Below the pieces are notes generated by a model, which saw only the letters and a list, made by a program, of their open reading frames with translations, did no database searches and had not been told where the DNA came from. DNA of 64,000 nt from assembly GCF_002234675.1 (NCBI RefSeq), contig NC_019867.2, forward strand, positions 5,846,001 through 5,910,000. Reading direction: 5' to 3'. The position numbers were made by a program, and so were the translations under genes. The stretch comes from Oryzias latipes. Taxonomy: Eukaryota > Chordata > Actinopteri > Beloniformes > Adrianichthyidae. This document shows positions 39,988-50,530 of the stretch, piece after piece. The stretch's first letter is position 1; each line of letters begins with the position of its first letter.

Positions 39988-41180
39988 TAGGGTTGTGCCG
40001 ATGGACGATATCATCGTCCATCGTGATGGGTGACTGACATCCCGATGGAGAGACCACCATCGTGATGCCACGCCCCCGCCACGTTGCGCGTCGACACCAT
40101 AAGCCGCGGTTACATGTACAAAATATCTTGATGGGATCAATGGTCGGATTAGAATCCAACCGTGTACATGGAACCAGAAAAATGTTTTCAGAATATAAAA
40201 ACGTTCACTAAGGTCACACTTTCCATCGGAATAAATCATTCGCACATGCGCAGTAGGGTTTGAAAACGGAAGGATATAAATTCCGCCAAGCGGCTTTTTT
40301 TTTTCAAACTTTATTGAATGTAACAATTCAATACAAAACAATGTTAAACAGCGCCGAGCGGCTATATACATTGACATGTCAGCTCGGTAGAATACGAGAT
40401 GATCTTCTAAACGTGCTTTTAATAATGTTACGGTTATTATGAAACACCTGTTCGCTCATCATTTGAATTTTAATCCGTGTGGTCAGTGCTTTTTCTAAAC
40501 GAAGCCAGGATTAGCAGTATGCTAACACGGGCTAACAACATTAGCTTTGGGTGGTGCTGCTTGCTGGCTGCACGTAAACATGTAAGAATAACATCAGCCT
40601 TTATTTAGTCGGGACACGACTGGAAACACAAATCCACGTGATTGTTTGACTGTTTTCTAAGGAATGAGCGACATTTCTGCGTTGAAGCTCAAACCGCTGT
40701 GTGTGCTGACGATCCGAGCTGTGCTCAGACACACACTTTTAGACCCGGTTCTGAGTTCGGTTGCTTGTACCCCTAGAGCTGCGGGACGGATCGCAGTCTT
40801 AAATCTCCCACACATAGCGCTCATGTAACAAAGCACCCCCCCCCCCCTTCCCCTCAAACACAAAGCTGTAAGTCCGCGCTCCGCCGGTCCACTTCACTAG
40901 TGAAGTGCGGGAGCGGACTACTTCTTTTCTATTTTGTTTGTTACTTTTTTTTGTTAAAGTCACTTCCCTCAGTTTATACTGGATCATCGCGGATTAGTCA
41001 TTAGTTGGGAAATAAAATGAAAAAAGCAAAAAAACCGAATAGCAGTTATATAAGAACAAAAAATGTAAAAAATACCCCCCAACACCCCCCCCCCCCCCCC
41101 CCCGACGATGTCATCGTCCATCCCAATGGTTGACAGCAAACATCGTCAACGGCCAATTTAAGGGACATCGCCCAACCCTA
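39988..41180. mobile_element. Non-autonomous hAT-like element with 8-bp target duplication
   Basis: The left end is TAGGGTTGTGCCGATGGACG and the right end, reversed, is TAGGGTTGGGCGATGTCCC. GTATGAAC occurs directly outside both ends (39980-39987 and 41181-41188). Subterminal ATCATCGTCCATC motifs recur near both ends. The 1.19-kb interior has no transposase frame and includes a C19 run at 41085-41103. TIR plus perfect 8-bp duplication place it with hAT elements. Confidence 0.88.
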
Positions 41181-41194
41181 GTATGAACACACAT

Positions 41195-41762
41195 TTAAAG
41201 GGCCTTTATCATGCTATTCCTAAGTCTTTTATAGTAAACAATATCCATGTATATGATTAAGAAAAATATTAGTTCTTTTCCAACCAGAAGGTAAGACCAT
41301 TCTATCTCTGTGGCACTGCCTTTTTCTCCTGTGGGTTCCGCCCATTTCATGACGTCAACCTAGAGTCAGCCTCTGCAGCTTGTCTGCGTTTCGCCCACTA
41401 AAACAAACATCCTAACGTTGGCAGAGATGGATGTGGATATTGTGCATTTAAAAGGAAAACGTTTTTGCTGATCACAGCTAGCTCAGCAAAAAAAGTGGAA
41501 AAGTGGGTATGTGTTAGCCAGGGGGCAGGGCTGGCAGCGCAGACCCTTCCTGGAAGGGGCTGTTCTCACTGGTCTACGTCACAATGTGAGAGCCCGTTCG
41601 TTTTCATGCGTTGGGAGGGGCTGGTGCTCAGGCATTTAGAGGAATACTCAGAAATGTGTGACTGGATCAAAATACCGCTTTCAGGTTTCTTTTCATGAGG
41701 AGTGAACATTTAAATACACTGAAAAGCTCAAAAATTAATTTTGCATGGTATAGGCCCTTTAA
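41195..41762. mobile_element. TTAA-bounded element, family B copy 1
   Basis: It begins TTAAAGGGCCTTTATCATGC and its other end reads, in reverse complement, TTAAAGGGCCTATACCATGC. The inverted repeat is thus about 20 bases with few mismatches, and TTAA lies at both ends. It sits 14 bases from the hAT-like element. It is non-coding. A second copy lies at 56271 in the opposite orientation. Confidence 0.85.
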
Positions 41763-42786
41763 GATTGATGCATTTTTCATGGAAGAGAAGCTGAAAGCTG
41801 TAGCTTTGGATGCACCAACGTTGTAGACCAGGGGTCATAATCCAGGCCAAGACTTACTTAAGTTAGTATACAAGCACCACTGAATGGGACGATCCAAACC
41901 TCAAGCACACCTTTGCCTGGTACAGTGTAGTGGAACAGAAAATTTGTCCCAACTGGCTTCAGAGGGAACTTTTCTTCAACTTTGCACTATTTCTTCCCTC
42001 AATTAAGTGACAAAAACCTGGGCTTTAGACTCGTCCAAACATTGTATTAGTGCAACAGACTAGCTTGAACAAGTTAAATTAAAATAAATGGGGGAAAAAT
42101 ACATTAGTAAAACACAAAAATATATTTTAAACATATTTTCTTCTAAACCCAGCAAACTTAACCCTCCACATTTTACAATGAATGCAGGGGGCTATTAGTG
42201 ACCTCTTCCATGAAGACTGAATCCTGGAAGGAAATTCATTATAAAGACATAACCCTAATAACTCTTAAACACTGCAAACGATATTTAAAGCAAAAAGTAA
42301 CGCAGAACAGATTTTCACAACATTTAGAGCTAACTTTGACTTTTCAATAATTCTGTCCAGACTCTGGAGCTTCATCAAAGTGTCTTTGATGATCCAAATT
42401 CCCCTGTTGTACATGTGGTTGAGCTTATTTTAAGCTCCACTTACATCCTGTCGATAAAATCTGTTATTTTTGAGTTTATCATTCTTAGTAGTGAGCTGTT
42501 TCACACATTCTCTTAAAACAGGCCTGGCAGAATTATTTTGTTTCAAAACAAGTTCTTTCCCAAGTTTATCTGCTGCTACATAAATACACATATATGACAA
42601 AAAATGTATTAAAAGTGATTAAACAAAAGAAGTCACTTTTCTCAAATCTATCCCAGAGTTCAATACAGAGTCCCATTTCTCTGCTTTATCTGCTTTTGGC
42701 TTCTCTAATGCTTAAGTGTAATCTGAAATATAACTGTAGATTACATTCTTGCAGGTACTCAGCAGCCCTAAAGCAGGAAGTGATCA
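41763..42786. other. Downstream flank of the receptor gene
   Basis: No gene is called. On the minus strand, 41980-41790 shows short open phrases such as GTNFLFHYTVPGKGVLEVWI broken by stops. The part nearest 42787 should be the 3' UTR of the cytokine receptor gene. Confidence 0.35.
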
Positions 42787-45700
42787 CTAAATACTATCTG
42801 CTGCTATCTCAGAAGGACTCTCTGCAATGGTGCTGAAGTAACTCTTGTTTATGACGCATGCCATTTGCAGACAGGTTGGTTTTTCCACCAGCACCACTGC
42901 TGACTGGGGACAGTAGCCTCTTTGGACTGAGATACAGGAAGCAGACGTGGACGAAGGACTGGAGTGGGTTCCTGGAGAACACAGGTCATTTGTGAAGTCT
43001 GGCTTCCTTGCTGTGGCCGATGCTCCGACGTTCAATATCTCGATTTCACAGCTGATGCACTCCTCAATCCTCTGTGATGACAGCCTCTGAATGGTCTGAC
43101 AGAAATGAAGAAAGCAATTAAAAAAAAAAAAAAGATAAAAACAATTTGGGTGTGAGATGGTTAAGCAAACTGACTACAGCAGTGAAAACAAAAAAATCTG
43201 CAGCAAATACTGACTCATCAAAACACACAAACATGAATATAACAATACTTAAAGCTTGTTTTAGAAAAAAAGAAGAAAAACTTTCTTTTCTAATATATTC
43301 AAAATGAAAAGCAGCAATCACAATAGCAATGTGTTGGATTACTGTGAATTTAAATTGTCCTAAAAAACACAATAGAAAACACAAGTCCTGAGTGAGGAGT
43401 CCTGAAGTCCTGAATGAGGAGGGCCGAAACGCGGGTTTACGTATATTTACACAGACTATACATTGAACGTAGCTGCTTGGACGCACCTGAATGAAGCTTC
43501 ATGGTTATATTTAGCTTTTAAATTTTGAATTTCCACCAAATTAGACTTTACATTTCAGTTAATTCACAAATCCAACAGTGCTGCTGATGTTCACATTTAT
43601 TTAAATCAGAAACTTCACAAGTACATACCAGTACAGTTTGTACTTTTACACTTGCACTGCCTTCTCAACCAAACAGTAGAGCGCATTTTGAAAACGCATT
43701 TTAAAACCATTGATTGTGTGTATTACTCACCCAATGCAATAGGAAAAAAAACATTGTTTTTATTGAATTTTCTTTGGTTGGTTTATTTTATTTATTTATT
43801 TTTATTTTATTTTATTTTTATTTTTCCACAATGCGTCGAAAGCAACAAATCTCACAATACAGAATGTGGAAAAAATGGACATCCCAGAAGCAGCTGCTTA
43901 TTATTAGGGGTCCAGCATTTTAGACAAGCATAAAAATACAAAAGATAAGTGGCGGAAGGAAAAGAAAAGAAAAGAAAATAATTTCATAAATAAAATATAC
44001 TAATAGAATGCGAGAAATGATGGTAATATAGTGGAAAGTGTTAGACAATAGGGACAATGAATTTGAACAACATAAACTCTGGCGTGTGGCCATATAAGTG
44101 TCAACAGACAGAAAGAAATCACAAACACGTTAATAGACAGTTTCGGTTGGAGCAGCATTTTCACAGTATGTTGACAATAATAACAATTTCAGTTTCCTTT
44201 TAAACATGTACATTGTTGCAGACTGTTTAACGTCATTTTCTAAAATATTCCAAGTTTGTGGACCTCTAATTGGGATTAGACAGGGTTAAAAAAAAAGAGA
44301 AGAGCATCTGTGGTTGTTAAATTGATAGTAGCTCATTCTTCTCAGTGAATGATTTGACAGTTTGTGGTTGTTTCTTCATACCTCATCCAGGAAGCTTTCA
44401 AACTCTGGAATTTTAATGTTCATTCCAGCCGGATAAGCAAACATTTCCTTCAGCCCAGTTCTTATCCTGCATGGAGGAAACACTCAAAGTTCATTTCATT
44501 TTCTTCTAAATGAGGAAAAAGTGATCTATGAAGAAAAAAAACCAACAGACAGACAATTAAACAGACTTTTTTCGCTGGGGCCACAGGAGAACGATGCAGC
44601 TCAGCAGCAGCAGGACTGGAGCCAGGAACTTTGCCAGCTGAGACGGGTCTGCAGGAGGAAACTCGGTCAGCTGGTAGAACTCATTAATGTTTGTCGTGAA
44701 AGGGGCTTCATGGGGAAGACCTACAGTTAATCCTGGTCCTGAAAGGGACACTGACTGAAGGTCCAGGCCCCTCTTTGGTGAGAGCGCTCACAGAGCAGAC
44801 GTATTCCTGGTTTGGCTGCAGACCCTCTATGATAACAGACTTCTGCAGGGGATCTGCTATCGTTAAGTTTTGCACATCTACACACGAGAATGATAATAAT
44901 GCATGATCTTAGCGAAGCATATATCATTTTTAAGGATCAAATGAACCCCCAAAACCTATTTAGCACAGATCTCTTGAAAAAATACTTTCTGTGCACACAC
45001 TTGTAGCTTGATCTGGCGCTTTATCAGATCTTCCCCCCTGCACGGTAATCAGGTACCCAATGATGAATGCAGGATGAGCTGGATCGTGCTCGTTAAAAAG
45101 CCATTCCAGCGTTGCAGATGAAGATGTCGTCTGAACAGGCTGGACAAGGCTTGGAGACCCAACGTACTCTGGAACACATATGCAGGACTTTTACCCACAT
45201 ATTGCTGGTGATTGAAGGAATTTGTTTTAGGCTTTGTACTTTTTTTTTCAGACAGACTACATAAATACTGCAGAGAACCTCACATGAAATGGAAAAATAA
45301 ATCTAAAAAAGCACCGCAAAAAAAATGAAAGCAATGTTGAAGGTTTCTAATAAGAACTACTGTTGAGTGCAGCAATATTTGATGTCAAGCCCCTCATAAT
45401 GTCAGATTTTTTGCTTTGCTGCACAATGTTCTTTTATCAAACCTTTGCAATGTGGAATTTGTTTATACCAAAAACATATAAGGAAAAACTTTACAAAAGG
45501 AACTTTAAAATAACTCAAATTGGGACTTACTAAGTTCCTGTGAGTATCCGGTCTTTACCTCCAGCAGTTTGTGTCCATTTTCTGTGCATCCGTAAATGTT
45601 AAAAGAATACCTCAGTCCTGCTGTGAAATTTTCTGTCAAATAAAGGTGTATAAAAGTTGATGTTGAGATCCATAAAAAGTATTTATCAAAGCATAAAAGA

Positions 45701-48700
45701 CTTACTGCTAGATAGGAACAAAGAATTGTTTCCTTTTGGGACTTTAATCCACTTCAAGGTACAGGGAACTGCACTTCCCAGAGTGCACCACTCCACAGTG
45801 TAGCCACAGGTGACAGCTCTATCTTTATCCCAGGACAGTATAATACCATCAGCTGAGGAACTCTTCAACCGTCTCTTTACCACCTGAGCTTCTGCACACA
45901 TACCAGTTATTTAGCTGTTTTGCAGCCATTATGACATCTGAAAAGCTGCATTTATACTCCATTTACATCCTAAAATTTATATAAAGATCATCTTTTAATG
46001 CAGCTGGAATGTTTAATTTGTAATAAAAAGTATAACAAATTGTTAAAAACTCTAATTATAATCCATTTTATTGCATTTTCCCACAAATGAGGATCTCAGG
46101 TGTCTTTTGTACCTTGTCGCTCTGATGGTGGGATTGTAATGTGTGCAGCAGCCCGGTAACCCCTTTCCAGGATTGCCTCCACGGTGAAGTTACACTTCTC
46201 TGGACCGATAGTGACTTCCAGCTGATTCTGCCGTCCATCCGTCACATTCGTCCACATCCGGTCCTTCTGTGACCACTGAACTCTGTAGCTTTGGATGCTT
46301 ACTGCTCTGTCACTGATGTGCTAAATGCAAATTGGGGGAAAAGGCTCATTGTCATGAAAAACCAAGTTTGCATCACATCCACAGTTTGGGTGCTGCATTA
46401 GGAAAATATTTCAGGTGAAATGGCAGAAATGAAGGAATGCTTACTGTATTCCACATGAGAGTAACATGACGGATTTGAGAGGCAGACGCTGGCTCTATTT
46501 TCTTCCATAATTCCAACATCACCAGTGGATCTGAGGAGGTTTAAAGAAGCAACTAGTGCTGATGCACTGATAAACTAGGTCCAGGTAATAACCATGCAAA
46601 ACTTAAAGTTTGGACATGAATCAATTCATTCATAAGCAGGATTTTTAAGCTCAATTCTTTCTTTTCCTTTCTACCCAAAAGTCCCACCGTACAAACATCC
46701 TATAATAACATTTGATCTCAGGTTTTGTACTTGCATGTTTTAAACAGCTTGGGCTTTGACCAATTCCCCCAAAGTTTTCCGTTTGTAGAACATCTCACAA
46801 CAATTGAGTACTCCGTGCTTGGATGCAGGTGTTCCACCTCCGCTTTGCAGACATGACTAGAACTGTTGCAGTCCACCTGCTACAGGGACCAATAGTTGAA
46901 TAATAAAATGTTTTATCCAGGCACCAAAAGTTTAGTTTTCAGTGCTGGAATGTGATGGAACAACAGGATTTAAAAGAAAAAAAAACCTGTGTGATGTTTC
47001 CAGGAGTTGCAGAAACCTGACAGATAAGCATCATTTGGGGCAAGTTTCCCACCACTCTCCAGGAGATCCTGACATTTGTCACCCCGCGTGTTGCTCTGCA
47101 GCACTGCAACTCAGGGAGCACTAGAGGATATCAAATCAAATCAAACGTGATTTCTATAGCCCTTTTCCTTGGAAAACATAGCACAAAGAGCTTCACATTA
47201 AAACAAAACAAAATAAATACTACAATAACAAGCATGAAAATTAAAAGAGCCCCCTCCCCATACCTACACACAACCCACCCCATAACTGATGGGGATATGC
47301 AACAAATAGGTTGTGCCGTTTAACATTAATATACAAGGAATGCTATGTCTTTAACCCTTGTGCTATCCTTGGCACTTTAACATTGGGAGTTGGGTCATCT
47401 AGACCCGCTAGACAGTGCGCTGAACCTTTTTTCTTCAATGATCTTCACTGGTGTCCATGGATTACATGAAATCCTCTTCACCTTTGTCATGGTAGGGATA
47501 ACACGTCAATGTAAGGATCTGGTCATCTGGACTCCATAGGATAGCACAAGGGTTATGACATGAAAAACGACATATAATAATTTTTATCATCCATTTTGGA
47601 TTTGGACTTTTAAAAAAAGACCTCAAACCTCTTTCAGAAATGTTGAAGCTGTAGCTCTCCGTCTCCTTTCCCAGCTCGTCCTTCACCATCACACTGATGT
47701 TGTATTCTTGCAGCTGTGGCACAGCCGGGAATCTACAAGATGATGTCTCACAAGAGATGAGACCCTGATCAGAGTTCCTGGGTTTCAAATGGCATACAAT
47801 GCAAATTGGATGTAAGAAAACAAAACATTTCTTCTGCAGAAATACTTACAAGCTAATCCTAGACTGTGAATAAACCTCAGTATTCTGATGCATGTGTGGT
47901 TTTGCATTGGTACACCCTGCAAAGGCTGAGTGGTTTAAGTCCTCTGTGGTCTCTCCGTTTAGATTTTGCATGTTTTTCTTTTGAATTTGTGCTCTTTTTG
48001 AGTCCTACAGTTTTCTTCCCACAATATGCATGTTTGGTTGACTGATGGTCTGAAGTTGCATAAGCCTGGGATGCACTGGAAGCCTGTCCAGGATGTACTC
48101 AAAGCCAAAAGGGGAAGGCAACCACACTTTCAATCATTCATCCCTCTAGCGTGCATGTTAGGTTAGGAGGCATCTGCTAAACTGAGTGAAAACACATTTC
48201 TTGTACCGTGAAAGCTCAGATCAGATATGAAAGGTAACCATGTCAACCAGCAGGATTGGCTTTACCAAAAACCCTAAAATATCCTATAATCATGAATGCA
48301 CCCCCCATTTCCTAAAACAAGAGCATTAAAGAGAACTTACTCGATGTGGAGACTGTACGTTTGGGTGTTGGTATCAAACTCATCTCTCTTTCTCCCTGAA
48401 TTCCAGTTGCACACGACAGTTGTCATGTCTGATGTGGCACAGCTGAGGTTTTGGGGCTTCTGAGGAGGAACTGAAATATAAGTTATTTTCTAGGTTGAAA
48501 GACCTTCAGGATTAAAAAAAAAATGAAGAAAAAGAAAAACGTATCATTTAAACTCACAACTGACGTAGTTCCAAGCGTAAACCTTTTTTCCTGTCCCCTC
48601 AGTGCAGGTGAGGAGCGAAGACTTAATCCTGTTAGTCGGGATTGTCAGGTTGTTCACGGTGATGGCCTCCACCGTGGCTCCAATGCTTGTGGAGGGGAAA

Positions 48701-49631
48701 TGGTTGTTCCCGAAGTTGATGCTTGCAATCTTGACTCCTTGGGGGGCGACACAGCAGAACGTGGCACTTTTTCCCTCCTGCAGCACGCGATCAGAGGGAA
48801 AGATCCTCAGCGTATTCTTCACTTTTACCCCTTCATGACATTGAAAGCAAAGAGCAGATCACAAGAAGCTTAGAACACAAGAAAAGGTTAATAGGTAAAT
48901 AAACACATCCAAAAATATGTATACAGTAAGAAAAAAAGTAAGTTAAACACAGAAAGGTTATTATGGATTATTTTATATAATAGACTGATTGAAAAATTGT
49001 TCCCTGATTGTATAGTTATGTGTTTTCAATGCATTCATAAGGACTGACTATTGAGGACCAAAAATAGCCTCTCACCGTGGTTGGTCGTCCAGTTGCTCCA
49101 AGGACTCGGGGCAGACTGATTACAGAAATATCGTATCCTGACAGAATGATCGACACATTCCAGGGGCAGGTCAGAAATCCAAGTCCAGGTGCGTTCAGCC
49201 GCAGCAGAAACGCTCACTTTTCTCTAATTAACAAAAATTACACTTTTTATTCATTCAATTACACACAAACATAACTGTATTGTCTAAATTATTAAATTTC
49301 TCTGCACTTACACTGTAAATAATGCTTTGCGTTTCAGTGCGGCCTATCTGGATCTCATAAATGTCACTCTCTCCGTCTGTGTGGCGCGCAGGCAAAGTCA
49401 CCACAAGGCTTTGCTTCTTACTAAAAGCCTTCAAATGAGGGATGTTTGGTTTTGGTGCCACAGAATCTGATTCAGAGTTTTAAAAAAAATAAGTAAATAA
49501 AAACCGGCGTTCATACAAAGCAGCAAGTAGAAGCTTTAAGAGAACTTTAAAAACTTACCAGAGTCGTTACAGGATTCAGTTTGACCCTTAATGAATATGA
49601 AAAACAACACAAGCAGACCAGTGCAGGACAT
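42787..49631 (-). CDS. Class I cytokine receptor of the gp130 family, OSMR/LIFR-like
   Basis: A type I receptor for IL-6-family cytokines that would signal through JAK-STAT. Coding exons in transcript order: 49559-49631, 49312-49466, 49076-49223, 48558-48830, 48341-48470, 47629-47777, 46987-47120, 46735-46876, 46445-46530, 46113-46320, 45706-45891, 45531-45632, 45001-45168, 44725-44877, 44567-44648, 44382-44466 and 42787-43095; sum 2583 nt, 860 aa. Order: signal peptide (MSCTGLLVLFFIFIKG), one fibronectin domain ending PWSNWTTN, an Ig-like domain with CTEGTGKKVY, a full cytokine-binding module with WSxWS-like WGNWS, three fibronectin domains, a membrane helix (LAPVLLLLSCIVLLW), and a cytosolic tail of about 130 residues. 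A half module before the Ig domain is the OSMR layout; LIFR has a whole one. The tail has a diverged box 1 (YPAGMNIKIPEF) and one YCPQ, fitting the YxxQ STAT3-docking rule. Orthology between osmr and lifr is not settled. Confidence 0.88.
47125..47310. repeat. Probable interspersed repeat fragment in a receptor intron
   Basis: ATCAAATCAAATCAAACGTG and the following TTTCTATAGCCCTTTTCC, with AGCACAAAGAGCTTCACATT, resemble the tail of a common fish retroposon. No second copy or flanking duplication is seen in this window, so the identification rests on remembered wording. Confidence 0.4.
47352..47555. mobile_element. Small inverted-repeat element (MITE) in the receptor gene
   Basis: TAACCCTTGTGCTATCCTT at the left and AGGATAGCACAAGGGTTA at the right form an 18-base inverted repeat around 170 bp of non-coding sequence. 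It lies between two receptor exons. Its superfamily is not clear; the ends overlap a TTA or TA that could be the target site. Confidence 0.8.
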
Positions 49632-50530
49632 CTTCGTAACTGACCCTGACCAGAGTGGAACTGCGATCGCTGATGGTGGGCATGAACAGGGAAGCCTGAT
49701 GAGTAAATAAAAACTATCAGTTTGCCTTCAAAAAGGAACGATTGCACAACTGTGACAGGAACTGACAGGAGGTGGGTAGATACCAAACGGATGTTGCAAG
49801 TGTTTTTCACAAGGTAAAAGAAAAAGAAAAAAAAGTCTGAAATGACGTTAGCCACAACACTTTTATGTACAAAATATCAGAATTACAGGAATAACAGGAT
49901 TATAACATCAGTTCAAATATTATTAATAGCTGCAGTGCATGAAGCAATCATTATGTAATAACTTATCAGGAAAAGCCATTTTTACAGAAAATCATTATCG
50001 GACAGCGAGATCTTTGGCACTTTGGTGATAAAATAAAGACAGGAATATATAGAAGACCCTCTTCCAGTAAAGTGTGCATAGGTAGCCTGTCATTAAACAT
50101 TTCTATCAAAATTATAAAACTATGGCAGGAAAAGTCTATTTTTGCTGATTGAATTATTTATAAAAAGCATGAAAGGGGACAATTACTCTCTTTACACCGC
50201 TGGGTAAACCTTATTTGGCCACGGATATATTTAAATATATATTTTTAAGTGCTCAAGGAGCATTGGCATCAATACTTCTGGTCTGACTAGTTATTAATGC
50301 TTTCAATTTAAGTGTTTAAAACACAAGAGTACCACTGTCTTAACACAAGTGCAACAACGATGAGAGATGCCATAGTAGTGTTAAAGAACACAAGAAGAGC
50401 TGGCTTTGAAAAAAGAAATGAAAAAGGCACAATAGTATGATCCCGCTGGAGGGTTTATGGATTGAAATGGTCAAATCCAGCAGATAGAAAAGCACACAGA
50501 CGAATATTTTCTTTAAAACCTTAAGGAATC
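49632..50530. other. Intergenic between arhgef28 and the cytokine receptor
   Basis: About 900 bases separate the arhgef28 stop codon from the receptor start; both genes run on the minus strand. It should hold the arhgef28 3' UTR and the receptor promoter and leader. Nothing more specific is visible. Confidence 0.4.

Noticed and set aside
43386-43430. Short direct repeat GTCCTGA(A/G)TGAGGAG
   Set aside because: Only two to three imperfect units; too small to support a satellite, CRISPR or regulatory call.
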